Below the pieces are notes generated by a model. It did no database searches, was not told the origin of the DNA, and was given only the letters and a program-made list of their open reading frames with translations. A stretch of 64,000 bases of DNA from Phymatolithon calcareum (lineage: Eukaryota > Rhodophyta > Florideophyceae > Hapalidiales), in NCBI GenBank assembly GCA_977006965.1, contig OZ345371.1, positions 1,798,001 to 1,862,000 of the forward strand, in the 5' to 3' direction. Positions within the stretch are counted from its first letter, which is position 1. The number at the start of each line of letters is the position of its first letter. The position numbers and the translations under genes were made by a program. Shown one piece after another: positions 21,090-31,432 of the stretch.

Positions 21090-21432
21090 CTAGCGCGCAA
21101 AAGGACAGCGCTGCGCCTCCCCCATACTAGAAATGCTGCTTGAGATGCGATCTTCGTAGTCGGAGCGGCTACTGGCATTCGAGTACGCCTCTTCCTCAAA
21201 CTCCTTCGTCTTTTCCTTCAGCAGCTCCTCGGAAACGCTACCATGCGAGCCTGCGTCCCACACGCGCAGAGAGCACACAAAAGGACCTGGATTAGCGCCA
21301 ATTTCAGGGATGTGCTTCTAGTTGAGCAGCAAAATGGGAAAATGAACAATGGTAAAACTTACTTGCAAGCTGCGACACGATTTCGTCCCGCTTGGTCTCG
21401 CGCTCCTCATCGCTCATCGGCCAGCTGCTCAT
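21090..21432 (-). CDS. Small WPP-like protein, spliced
   Basis: Minus strand. Exon 1 starts with ATG at 21432 and runs to 21363; the intron is 21362-21287 (GTAAGT donor, AATCCAG acceptor, 76 nt); exon 2 runs from 21286 to the TAG ending at 21090. An alternative acceptor at 21251 keeps the same frame. Exon 1 encodes MSSWPMSDEERETKRDEI and exon 2 LKEKTKEFEEEAYSNASS. The Trp-Pro followed by a charged helix, then a Glu-rich helix ending in Glu-Ala-Tyr-x-x-Ala, is the pattern of WPP domains, which anchor RanGAP and related proteins at the nuclear envelope in plants. A longer start at 21564 is also possible and looks like a signal peptide, but an acceptor-like TTGCAG lies just before the preferred start. 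Similarity is short, so the family call is tentative. Confidence 0.45.
21287..21362 (-). other. Intron of the WPP-like gene
   Basis: Bounded by GTAAGT and CCAG on the minus strand, and it restores one reading frame between two otherwise separate open stretches. It is the clearest splice signal in the window. Confidence 0.55.
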
Positions 21433-22060
21433 GATGTCTGTCTTGTGTTCGTTCGCTTGCCCGTCAACGTCTGCAAGTGAGTGTGCGTTCGAGGTCGTTA
21501 GTTCTTTTTTGTCGCAGTCCCAGGCGGCACAAATACTCGAGAGTACACACAGTGTGATATGCACAATCGGGAAGATTTTTCATGCGAAAAGTAGCCTCTA
21601 AATGGAGTGCGCAGATATACCCATTGTCATTTTTAAGGGCTTCTTCACCGAACAGCGAACCAAATTGTAGCACGGTGCACGTGAATGCAGTGGAAGGTAA
21701 CCATTTGTCTGTCGTCTTCTTCTTCAGATACAGTTTTGTTTTGAGAGCGAATTTAATTGACGATTTATAAATCTGCCTGCCGAGCCCACACTGCAGTGTT
21801 TCTACGATGTGCTGCTTTGACATGCCAAGCTGCTAAACTTCATGACGACCTCACCGCCATAATTTACAGTATCGTCCTGTAGAGCTTTTTTACCAAATCG
21901 GCTTTGAATGTACATTAAAGTATTGTCCGTAAGCCGCATACTGTATCAAGAGCATCTCCAGTAGATACGTAAATACAGTAATTTAGCTAAGTTTTCTCGA
22001 GCCGCGTCAACACACTGAATAAAAAATGCTGTGGATGCAAGAATCAAATTTATTCAATAT
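21433..22060. other. Intergenic, possible 5' part of the WPP-like gene
   Basis: Two overlapping minus-strand frames (21823-21464 and 21564-21433) may be upstream exons or antisense noise. No family is visible in either. Confidence 0.3.
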
Positions 22061-22445
22061 TCAATACCAGGGGAATGTTAAGGGGGGGAGAAACGCAGAC
22101 CCTGTGTCATACCGCTTTTCCAAGATTATCATATATCGAGCCCGTTTGAAAAAGAAACATTAGGGCGAAGATCGCATCATAGAAATACCAGAGAAATAAA
22201 AGGAAATCATGGGAACATTAGGAGTTCCTAATGTAGCGGCAGCTCTCGTTGCTCGACTCGTTTCTTGGTAAGAAATAACTAGAATTAAGGTTGGCGTCAA
22301 AGCTTTGGCGACAATTTTTGATACAGCGTTATCCTCATAAATCGCTATGCACAACGCGCGCCTCGTTTTTATTAGAATGTATGTTATTAAGTGATATGAC
22401 ACCGGGTCTGCGTTTCTCCCCCCCTTAACATTCCCCTGTCAATAC
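22061..22445. mobile_element. MITE with 43-bp terminal inverted repeats
   Basis: The element is 22068-22438 (371 bp). Both ends start CAGGGGAATGTTAAGGGG, and the inverted repeats match over at least 43 bp with one difference. The 7-bp sequence TCAATAC flanks both sides (22061-22067 and 22439-22445). The ends resemble hAT or P-type elements, though the duplication is 7 bp rather than hAT's usual 8. An 80-codon minus-strand frame inside may be a transposase relic, but nothing is recognisable. The near-identical ends suggest recent mobility. Confidence 0.85.
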
Positions 22446-22458
22446 ACACTAGTTTTAA

Positions 22459-22522
22459 CACATTGCGTATTTATTCAATATACTTTTTTTAAAAAAAGTA
22501 TATTGAATAAGTACGCAATGTG
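22459..22522. repeat. 64-bp near-perfect palindrome
   Basis: Arms of 32 bp, 22459-22490 and 22491-22522, meet with no spacer at T7/A7. One mismatch (TATT against AGTA) near the outer third. It would form a long stem in RNA or a cruciform in DNA. Confidence 0.85.
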
Positions 22523-22570
22523 TTTGAATTGCATTTCTCGATGCTCGGTTCTGTCGCCAATTTTGTTCTG

Positions 22571-22639
22571 TACTGTACAGATACAGTACAGTAGACCGGC
22601 GAGAGTGAACGTGTAGTACACGTTCACTCCCACCGGTCT
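22571..22639. repeat. Two further inverted repeats, back to back
   Basis: 22571-22593 has TACTGTAC and GTACAGTA facing each other around a short centre. 22593-22639 is an imperfect palindrome starting AGACCGG and ending CCGGTCT with GAGTGAACGTG/CACGTTCACTC inner arms. Both lie within 50 bp of the 64-bp palindrome. Confidence 0.75.
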
Positions 22640-23735
22640 GTGCCCTCGTTGCGCAACATGGCTCGCACCAATAGTTCTTCTTCTCCAGCACTTTCCGTCC
22701 GGTACAGTACACTTTTTTTCGCCTTGTTGACATTGATATTCCATTGCTTCTGGACGTCCCCACATCTGCACGCAACATTGAAGAGAGCCCAGACGTGGTT
22801 GTATCATACTGTATCATACAAGCAGTTATGTTTTGAAGATATGCCGTCCTCTCTCCTTGGCGCACCTGCGTAGACATCTGCACCGCGCTACTGTACTTTT
22901 TACTTCCGCTAGAAGGTATGACACTTGAATGGTCCTAAGTATCAGTGACCGGGGTCCGGAGGCCAGGCCTCTGGACGTTCGGTCCTAGGTCTCCGTGCAT
23001 TGATTGCCAGGCTCACGTATTCGTGTATGGCGCACGTAATTTGCGTAACAAATATTTCTCTGAGCACACCTTCAGGGAGCGCGCTAGTGCATGCTCTCTG
23101 TCTTGCACGTTTCTCGATCAGATCGTGCGCGCTAGGGCTGAGAACGGCGTTGGTAGTCGCGGCGAACGGAAAGAACTGCACAGGCGGAATCCGATTCTTG
23201 AGAACAGGTGCGTACTTGGCGGTTTTTGCGTACTGTACTGTACTGATGGAGATTTGATGTAAGTTCACAGCTTACATAGATGCTGGACGGCAGCACGTAA
23301 GCGGTGACGACCGCTTTCCGTCCGCAAGCTCTTCCCGGTCGTCAAAGAAGAACCAGACAAGAAGAACAGATTTGTCGTCTGGCTGCGACCGCCCCCGTTT
23401 GGGGGACTGTCGCCAGTCCGGCTTTGCCGGACTGCGCCCCAGCTAGGCGGGCTCGCGCTTGCCCCATTTCCAGTGCTGTGTGCCCGCTGATTTGGTGTTC
23501 TCGCCACACTCACAAACCTCACGCGGTCGTTCGCATACGCATGGAGTTTGTACAGCCGTCAGCAATCTGGCATTGCGCTTTCGTTTCCGCTTTCCGCGTT
23601 GTACGACACACATAAATTATGATATCACCACGCACAATTGTTATTCCAGTTAAAAAGCGACATTTTTCAATCTATTCGTAAAACTCTAGTCGCCGTGCAT
23701 CCGCTCACTCATCATTGCTAGTGGGCATATGATGA
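22640..23735. other. Intergenic region with small hairpins, no gene seen
   Basis: Contains GTACAGTAC (22702), TACTGTAC (22889) and TACTGTACTGTACTG (23231). At 23391-23404 CCCCC and GGGGG pair around GTTT, and about 23415-23433 AGTCCGGC and GCCGGACT pair around TTT. Several frames of about 100 codons exist on both strands, without a recognised domain. Confidence 0.4.
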
Positions 23736-23993
23736 TCATAGCCGAAATCTGGAACTGGGAGTTCCACTTTTATTGTAAAAACCCGTCTTCTTGATCTGCC
23801 CAATCCCGCAAGTCTGAGCTATTATTTGTCCAATCATGGATACCTGCACCTGAACTACTTTATGCGGTATTCCAACTTCATAAAAATATGCAAAATATAG
23901 CCTGCCGTTGTGCTCCCTTGAGATCAATCCATTGCCAACGCAACGCCGATACAGTACAGTATTGAATTTTTCGCTCCTTGCCAATACCTCCAT
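23736..23993 (-). CDS. Hypothetical protein, about 85 aa, divergent to GMP synthase
   Basis: A minus-strand frame starting MEVLARSEKFNTVLYRRC, ending at 23736. A start 10 codons earlier (24023) would overlap the longest possible GMP synthase frame. Not recognised. It would share a short divergent promoter region with GMP synthase if both are real. Low confidence because of size. Confidence 0.25.
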   Translation of the reverse strand: MEVLARSEKFNTVLYRRCVGNGLISREHNGRLYFAYFYEVGIPHKVVQVQVSMIGQIIAQTCGIGQIKKTGFYNKSGTPSSRFRL

Positions 23994-24097
23994 CACGGAC
24001 AACAACATCAAGGCTTTTAACACTTCCTACTTTCGCTCACGTTATATCTGCACGATACTCAAGTGAACACGCTGTTCAAATCACCAACTTTCAAGTC

Positions 24098-25654
24098 ATG
24101 GAGAACACCTTGAACCAGCACGAACGGATCGTCATTCTCGACTTTGGATCACAGTACTCGCACCTTATAGCGCGCCGCCTACGCGAATGCAATGTTTTCT
24201 CTGAACTCATGGCTTTCAACACTTCCTGTGAAACAATACAACATCTAAATCCGAAAGGAATCATTCTCTCCGGCGGCCCGTTCTCAGTTTACGCCGCCGA
24301 TGCCCCGCATGTTGCGTCGGGGCTCTTCGAAATCGGCATCCCGATCCTTGGTATCTGCTACGGCCTGCAAGAAATGGCACACACACTCGGCGGTAAGGTA
24401 ATCGGCGGCGCCAAGAAAGAGTATGGACATGCGCAATTACGTCGAAAGGACGCGTCAAATATCCCGCTTTTGGAAGGCATTCCCGACAAATGCTCGGTCT
24501 GGATGAGCCACGGCGACAAACTGTCCCACCTTCCATCAGGTTTCTCCGACATAGCCTGTACGGATAACACGCAGCACGCGATAGTGGCACACGAGAAGAA
24601 GACCCTGTTCGGTTTGCAGTTTCATCCGGAGGTCACACACACAGAGCACGGAACGCGGCTGCTGAAAAACTTTGTCACTAATGTGTGCAAATGCCGGTGC
24701 GATTGGTCCATGAAACAGTTTGCGAATGAGATGAAACGTAGCATTCGTGCCCTCGTCGGCGACGACATGGTAATAGGCGCTGTGTCCGGCGGTGTCGACT
24801 CGACCGTTGCGGCAGTTCTCATGAAGGAGGCTATAGGTGAACGTTTTTGCGCCATCATGGTCGACAACGGCGTGCTGCGCAAGAATGAATCAACCGAAGT
24901 TTTGAAACGTCTACAGGGAAAATGCGGCGTGAATCTCACACTCGTCGATGCATCCGACAAATTCCTCCGCAACCTCAAGGGCGTCGTTGAGCCCGAGAAG
25001 AAGCGACGTATCATTGGCTTAACCTTCATCGAGTGCTTCGAGAAGAAGGCCAAGGAAACCGACGCTAAATACCTGTTGCAAGGTACACTGTACCCCGACG
25101 TCATTGAAAGTATCTCGCATAAGGGACCGTCGGCAACCATCAAAACACACCACAATGTCGGCGGACTCCCAGATCATATGAATCTGCAGCTCATCGAGCC
25201 GCTCCGCTACTTGTTCAAGGACGAGGTGCGGCAGCTCGGACTGGAGCTCGGCATTGATCGTGACAGCATTTTCAGACATCCATTCCCAGGCCCGGGACTG
25301 GCCATCCGTATCTTGGGCGAGATTACGGAGGCTCGACTCACGGCTTTGCGCGACGCAGATGCAGTGTTCCTGGAGGAATTGAGGATGTGTGGACTGTACG
25401 GCGAGATTGGACAGGCGTTTGCGGTACTGTTACCGGTTAAATCGGTGGGCGTCATGGGAGATTCGCGCACTTATGAGGAGGTTATTGCGCTGCGCGCGGT
25501 CAAGACGTCGGACTATATGACGGCAGATTGGTTTGACTTGCCGACGGGGCTGCTTCGCAGGGTGTCGACGAGAATTGTGAATGAAGTTCCGGGGATTAAT
25601 CGTGTTGTTTACGATGTCACTTCGAAACCACCGGGAACTATTGAGTGGGAGTAG
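24098..25654 (+). CDS. guaA: GMP synthase (glutamine-hydrolysing)
   Basis: Converts XMP to GMP using glutamine and ATP, the last step of guanine nucleotide synthesis. From Met 24098 the protein is 518 aa, close to bacterial-type enzymes of about 520. The class I glutamine amidotransferase domain (residues 10-195) has catalytic Cys87 in GICYGLQ and His176/Glu178 in FHPEV. The ATP pyrophosphatase domain (from about 215) has the loop AVSGGVDSTV (228-237). The dimerisation and XMP-binding part ends with RHPFPGPGLAIRILGE and the C-terminal signature KPPGTIEWE. There are no introns. An in-frame ATG at 23978 would add 40 residues rich in Ser, Thr and Arg and poor in acidic residues, resembling an organelle presequence; its use is uncertain. 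The motif ATACAGTACAGTAT lies just upstream, near 23950. Confidence 0.96.
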   Translation: MENTLNQHERIVILDFGSQYSHLIARRLRECNVFSELMAFNTSCETIQHLNPKGIILSGGPFSVYAADAPHVASGLFEIGIPILGICYGLQEMAHTLGGKVIGGAKKEYGHAQLRRKDASNIPLLEGIPDKCSVWMSHGDKLSHLPSGFSDIACTDNTQHAIVAHEKKTLFGLQFHPEVTHTEHGTRLLKNFVTNVCKCRCDWSMKQFANEMKRSIRALVGDDMVIGAVSGGVDSTVAAVLMKEAIGERFCAIMVDNGVLRKNESTEVLKRLQGKCGVNLTLVDASDKFLRNLKGVVEPEKKRRIIGLTFIECFEKKAKETDAKYLLQGTLYPDVIESISHKGPSATIKTHHNVGGLPDHMNLQLIEPLRYLFKDEVRQLGLELGIDRDSIFRHPFPGPGLAIRILGEITEARLTALRDADAVFLEELRMCGLYGEIGQAFAVLLPVKSVGVMGDSRTYEEVIALRAVKTSDYMTADWFDLPTGLLRRVSTRIVNEVPGINRVVYDVTSKPPGTIEWE

Positions 25655-28600
25655 CAATTTTGTACTTTTTCAGGGGGCAACGTCCATGAAGAGAGAATCG
25701 ACTGCGAGTGATACGTGCCGACTTTGCGGTAGGGGACTTTTGCAATTTTGTGTGTCATGAGTATGGAGCTTTTGTGCCACACGCTTGTGGATGGCAGATT
25801 TTGTCCACAATTATCGGAATGCGCCACACGATAGCGCCACACAGAGGAGCACCGCTGACCAAAGCTTTAGGGCAGAGAATGGAATAAACAACCTTGGAGT
25901 CGTTGGGCAAACATACAGCCTGAACTGCAGGTGCTCAAATTTTACCTTTCAACAGCTCTTGAATCCGGATCGCTGAACAATTGTCGTCTTGCCCTTCTAC
26001 GCCCAACGCATGCCGAGGGCATCTGCTGCTGACTGCAAATGCCTCGATTGCTCCGATTCTCGGACACCTTGTGCACGCACGTACCTGTTCGGAAGAGAAA
26101 CAAGTTTTTCCTCGAGTGCACGCAGTCCTTCATCGATGAATGCAGCATAAGTTTTGGGATGCGTTTTCTGTGACATAGAGCCATCGACGAGTCACAATTA
26201 AGCCTCGAACGAACGGTGCATTGGAAAATGTACATGCATGCATGCACAGAATCACACATGAAAGTTTGCGCTCCCCTCGCAATGGCACAGAAGGATCGGT
26301 TCAGTTGCGCAGCTTCCGCAATATGCCACCGCCAGTTACTCTTGGATGTATAAGCAAGAAACCACACTACTGTAGTCACGTGCCATACTTTCCATAAACT
26401 CCACGCCGTGAAAGTGTGCTCCAGTGTTTCAGCTCATACTCCGCAATCTTCGTGAAGAGCTTCAACTGTCGCCCTTCATAGAGGCCACTGCAATTTCGGT
26501 TCGCAGATACACGCATTGTTAGACAGATTCACATTATCTCCTGGGAAGAAGCGTATAGCCGACAAGTACTGTACTGTACCAGTACAGTGTCAGCACTGCA
26601 TCAACGGTAGAAATTTCCTAAAAATTGTCCAAGGGGCTGAAGGCCTTCGTGTACATCTTCATCGAGCCTTGCCTTTCTCAGAAACAACAAACACGGACGT
26701 CAAGCATTGATACTCTGAACTTTCATGTTCACGCAGCCATCCACCGGTCTTTGCCATCAACTTACGAGTGTGCTGCATCATCACCTCTCTCCGCGGCAGC
26801 ATTTTCATGGATGCGGGCATCGTCCATCGCCTTTCTTGGCTTTCTGGACCATTGCTCTCGAATTGCAACGCGGCACGCCACAAATTGTGCACGAGTTATT
26901 GAAACGTCGCGGGTGTAAGGATGCATGCAGTGCGGGGCGCGCGACATCGAGCACAATGCCATTGAACGAGGGCGGCAGTCGGACTCTCCGCTTTGCCAAC
27001 AGAGAGTCGAAAGCATTGGAAAACCGGATGCGGAGATCCTCATCGCCAGCTTCATCGCCGAGCAGAACGCCCTTGACATAGTCAAAACAATGTTGAAATT
27101 TTGCAATGAGCGTAGTCAGCGCATGACTCTCAATGACGTCGCGGTCACCGCCTCAGTCGTCAGACACAGTCCACACGGTGCATTTGGCAATCTGGCACTT
27201 GTCGAGTGACTTCGACATGCGGTAGACGCCCACAAATCCTCCAGTAGTCGATGACTTGACGGATGCTTGCACAGGAATTCACTTGGTCATCACTGTTGCC
27301 ACATCACTGAAGACTGCAGAGTGCAGCACGGTTCCCGGAACGTCGGCGAGTCTCTGAATTCATCCGCATCGTGACGAGCGCCCTACGAATTGCGCTTTCG
27401 TCGACAAAACTCATCTCCGTCCCAGTGGCGCGATGACCATTCTCTCGAATTTTCCTTCTTGCACGGCAACCGGGCAATCAGATGATGCCCTTGAGAACAA
27501 GTCGTTACTGCGTCTGCGAGTGTTCCACGGCACGAGCCTACTCCGCACACGGCGCCGCAATACTGCCAGAGCCGGGCGCGACCGCCAGGGGCTCTGGTGG
27601 CGTCTGAGGTGCATGCAGGGTAACGGCGGTGAAAGCGGAGTGAGGATAGATATCGGCCATGGGAGCGGTGGATTCGCGACGATCGATCCCAAAATGCAAT
27701 TTGGAGTGAACTGATGGCTATGAGAACGTTCTCGTACGTTTGTTACAATGCGAATTCCCGCCAATTTTGTCACCACTCAAATGGCCGCCCTGTTGCACTT
27801 TGCACCGTCATTGTAGTAGCAGACACCCTCTGCCTGCGCTTTCCCTTATTTGCGCGTACGAGAACTGACTGACTGACGCTCCCACGCCCGCGCACTGCGG
27901 CGTGCGCAGAGATCGCACGAAGCGCGCCTTCGCCCTCGTTAGTCAATATGCTCTAAAACTTTTTATCTACAGCTATTCCCTGCAAGCAGCGCTGTGCGGA
28001 AGCTGACGACAACAGCCGCTAGCGTTCCACGCTCTCTGCCGGACAGGAAGTCGTGCCCCTTGCACATGCACAGACGCGGCGGAAAGGCGGACGGACGGTG
28101 GACGCCGTGCACGAATTTCGGCTGTCGAAGTTTGAAACAGGCGACTTGATTGATTGCATAGTAGTTAAGCGAGTGCGCTCATTGCAGGAGTGCACATCCC
28201 TATTGCTGGCTGGAGGGAAGGAAAGGGTGTGCTTGTGTCTGCAGTGCTCCGTTTTGCAGCGCTTGCACATGTCAATGCTTGTCGGTGGTGGAGAATTTAT
28301 CGATGCTGTTCTAACGGATGGGGACACTTTTTTGGTCTTCTTGCCGTTGTCGCCAATGCGTTCATGCCCGAAGAGTCTGAGAAAGGTGCATGCGCCTTTT
28401 TGCGAGAGAAAGAGAAGCATTGACGTGTGTCCAGAAAGTTCACTCGAGCCATCACCTCCACCAGTTTTTCCCACGCGGACGGGGCCTTCGGTTGGATGCA
28501 GACCCTTGCTACAGTCCCTGGCAAGGACAGCTCGCACTCACACATGCTTACTTGGGGATCCGGAAAGGAGAGCTCATCGTGTCTATACGCCAATGTGGCG

Positions 28601-28800
28601 CACAACAATACGTACCACAACTCAGGCGGAATGACGGCAATACAGAAGCCGAGCACGGACAGTGACCGTGAAGGTCGCGGAATTATTGCGGACACCGTCA
28701 TGGTTCTTCAAGATCGTACTGTGATTAGAGGGGCACAACCGCAAAGACAAGCTATTCTCTCTGACGCTACTGTTGTACAAGTAAGTTTCCAACTGTCTTT
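25655..28800. other. 3.1-kb region without a defensible gene
   Basis: Many frames of 60-190 codons overlap on both strands, and none shows a secure domain. The best candidates are a plus frame 28053-28634 (193 codons) and its antisense 28537-28019 (172 codons, Cys-rich); I cannot choose between them. On the minus strand near 27110-26880 a short stretch (FDYVKGVLLGDEAGDEDL) faintly resembles MPN-domain C-termini such as eIF3f, too weak to call. GTACTGTACTGTACC occurs at 26566-26580. Confidence 0.35.
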
Positions 28801-29132
28801 TTAGACGTCCCATCTATCTGGATGCCAATACAATATCTTGCGTGCATTGTGCAGGCCCCGTGACCAGTTGTCTGACGAATTCCAAAACAAGGTTGGCGTG
28901 CAGGCCGCACATGTCTGTCTGAGGTGCACGGAAAGGCGGTCGGTCGGTCTGGTGTGCAAAGAGGCGACAGAGTTCGAGATACACTGGGGGAAATTGTATG
29001 TTTTTATTTTAGAAGCCCTCAACACCGGCACACGCCACCGTCAGAGCAGCTTCGCATTTTCTGTAATCCTTCCGGGGAAGACTACACCGTATCATCTCCA
29101 TCATCCCCTCTTTCATCTCGATTTCTAGCATC
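28801..29132 (-). pseudogene. Downstream end of a minus-strand LINE remnant, with flanking sequence
   Basis: The minus-strand frame that ends a LINE C-terminus (MDDRAEEEVKQAMDKL at about 29550-29503) continues past the small plus-strand LINE insertion into 29132-29100 as a short tail. The rest of the stretch down to 28801 is open in one minus frame of 77 codons but not recognised. Confidence 0.35.
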
Positions 29133-29513
29133 ATTAATTTGTCAGCACATGGAGACCTTGGATAGCAACTTGTCAGACTATAATCTCAAGGAAGAAGGCA
29201 GAGCGGCAACTGAGAAGGGACTAGATGACATTTTGCTCTTCAGCAAAAGCATCATCGAGAGTATGCAGTATGAAGAAGTCCTGTACTGAAAGAAGAAGCG
29301 ACGCCTCGAAAACTGCTACGAAGAGCTATCAAAAACAACTGAGTACATGCTAGGGGCTCAGATAGAATACCAGACATAAGAGTAGAGCCGCCCTAGTGAG
29401 GGTAGCATCTGCGGAAGCCTTGCCCGTATATTCGTATGACTGTGGGGCTTTTTAAAGCCATGATTTTTTATTGCAATTTTTTTTAAATCGCAATAAAAAA
29501 CTATTAATTTGTC
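29133..29513 (+). mobile_element. 5'-truncated LINE insertion with 11-bp target duplication
   Basis: ATTAATTTGTC at 29133-29143 is repeated at 29503-29513. The 359 bp between are the last part of a LINE: the codons reading HMETLDSNLSDYNLKEEGRA to the stop at 29289, then the 3' UTR. This matches the C-terminus and 3' UTR of the LINE at 63 kb (there ETLDRNLSVYELKEDDRA). The 3' end is an A/T-rich hairpin with TTGCAAT and ATTGCGA-like arms followed by CAATAAAAAACT. It is inserted in the C-terminus of an opposite-strand LINE. Confidence 0.85.
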
Positions 29514-30711
29514 CATCGCTTGTTTCACTTCCTCTTCTGCTCTGTCGTCCATCTGTGGTTGCGTTAGGTTGAGTTAAAGGGTTTCCAACAGCATCGTTGC
29601 TAGTTGATCGGCAACTCCCAATGGCTACGTCGAGCTATGGGTGTAACCTGGGAAAATGATCCGCAGTGAGGAGAATCCGAGGAACTCCAGCTCGATGTCT
29701 GGATGGAGTCGGATTTGAACTCAGTGCGGGCGGGGATACTCAGGGCTAACCCAGATGTAGGCCTTGATCGAAGAGCTATGTGCTCAGCAAGATCGTGTAA
29801 TGGGAAACTATGACTTCGTCAGAACTCTCTGGCCAAGGGGTCATGCTATGCTAGCTAAATACTGTCGCGGAAGTGGAGCTCAGATGTATGATCTCCGTCA
29901 AGCTAGCTGAGCGTCGCGATACCTACAGCGTAACGACTAGGCAGAAGGTGCGACTGACCTGAGACATGCTGACTGCGTGTCAGCATGCTCGAGATGAACG
30001 GACTGACAAACGGTCAGTCCTTGACTCTCGCACTAGTTCGTCATAGTTTCGACATACGCCGAGGGGTTTCCCAGGGGGAAGCCAAAAAACCACTTGACTG
30101 CCCAAAGTCTCTGCTTTCTCGACTTGTTTTGGATTACGGGGTTTTGATTCTCGTTCATATCCGCAGCGATTTTTCGTTTTTTGACCTTCTCCGTCGCGCT
30201 TCATGCCTGATAGATTCGCAGGTTCTCATCCTTGTGGGTGACCTTTCCGTCCACGGCCCTATTCCCTGGGACGGTCAACAGTTCGTGTTCTTCGAGGTAT
30301 CGGATATCCCTCTGTGCCTGTGCCAAGTCCTCATCCTTGCCACCGTAGTTCTTGCTTTCCTCCAGGTTCCGTTTAGAATGCAGGAGTCAGAACGCAAAGT
30401 GCTCTCCAAATTTCGTGCGTCTCAGCTCTGGTGGTGTGATTCTGCACAGCGTTTGCATTCGATCATTATTCCGCTTAGCAAAGTGGCCAGATATAAGGTA
30501 GTAGAACAGTCCTTCTACCTGGTCCATATGCTCTTGAATGGACTTCGTCCACGGCGTTAGGTGCTGTGCGTATTCCCATCGACATTGGAGCAAGGCCCTG
30601 TAGATGGATATGCATTTTGTTGTCGTCAGTCCTTTTGCTTTAACGCCAATATCCCGGAGCGCAAGGAGTATGCCTTTCGCTTTGGAGAGGCGTTTTAGGG
30701 TAGCGTGGTCG
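29514..30711 (-). pseudogene. LINE RT C-terminal region, part of a host LINE
   Basis: The minus strand reads GVTDHATLKRLSKAKG from 30711, then a block with CRWEYAQHLTPWTK and VEGLFYYLISGHF (to 30387), and a continuation with YGGKDEDLAQAQRDIRYLEE (near 30300). These match the C-terminal thumb and connection of the LINE at 31.4-32.3 kb (YSGRDEDIKEATKDIECL). Its C-terminus lies at 29550-29514. Between about 29570 and 30220 the sequence is non-coding and may be a further insertion. The upstream half of this LINE continues at 32343, beyond the hAT-like insertion. Confidence 0.65.
29965..30020. repeat. Two adjacent perfect hairpins
   Basis: CATGCTGAC and GTCAGCATG pair over 9 bp with a 5-nt loop (29965-29987). 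GGACTGAC and GTCAGTCC pair over 8 bp with a 5-nt loop (30000-30020). The shared CTGAC core and equal loops make chance pairing less likely. Confidence 0.6.
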
Positions 30712-30995
30712 GTTACGCCCAGGGTTTCATTAAATATAACGGGGATTACCGTCTACGGCAATATAAGGCAATACGTACCGTATTTCTTCCGCGATACGTA
30801 CGGAAATACGTATTGGAAGTTCTATGGAGTGTTTCCAAGACTCATGAACGTTACTGTCCGCCAGACACACGGATGTTTCGCGTATGGCCACACCTTGAAC
30901 TTCTATAAATTCATGCAGTGGAAGTGTGTGTAGAATGTCAACCATGATCCTTTTCTACACTGAACATCTCACGTACTCCAGCTGGTGAAGACGCT

Positions 30996-31351
30996 ATGAC
31001 AGAAGAAGTTAAGCGCCCCAAGATGCGAGCCATCGTCGAGACGCTGATGACAAAGCATCCTGATGTCGTGTGCGACGTACGACCTAGAAAGGAGGACCAG
31101 AGCGACGAAATGTCTTGCACTTTGAATACGCGTGCCCTCTTGGCGACAACTGCAAGAAAGATAGGAAAGTCAAATTTGAGAAAGGAACGGGGTACACGAA
31201 TGCATTCAAGCACTTGCTTGTTAATAAGAGCTACTGGGGGTTAGAGACTGTTTGCAAAGCGATGAAAAAGTCTCGTAGTGACAAGGTTAAGGCTCGCATC
31301 GAAGAAGAAGCCGAGCAGGTCTCGATTCACGTTGTCGAGGGAGTAGAATAG
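30996..31351 (+). pseudogene. Possible BED-like zinc-finger end of a hAT transposase
   Basis: Two plus-strand frames (30996-31110 and 31112-31351) are joined by one frameshift near 31112. The second reads HFEYACPLGDNCKKDRKVKF followed by TGYTNAFKHLL. The aromatic start, Cys pair and the x-N-x-x-K-H-L motif resemble the BED finger that begins hAT transposases, though Cys spacing is unusual and a second His is not obvious. The catalytic domain is absent. Its position inside hAT-type ends supports the call. Confidence 0.45.
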
Positions 31352-31432
31352 TGTATGTACGGAAATTTTTATTGGACCAAGCGAAGTAAACTGGTATTGA
31401 ATTGTGTACTGGAACACGGATGGCAAAACATA

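Noticed and set aside
26760-27720. eIF3f/MPN-like relic on the minus strand
   Set aside because: Only a faint resemblance over about 20 residues with stops on both sides. Not enough to annotate.
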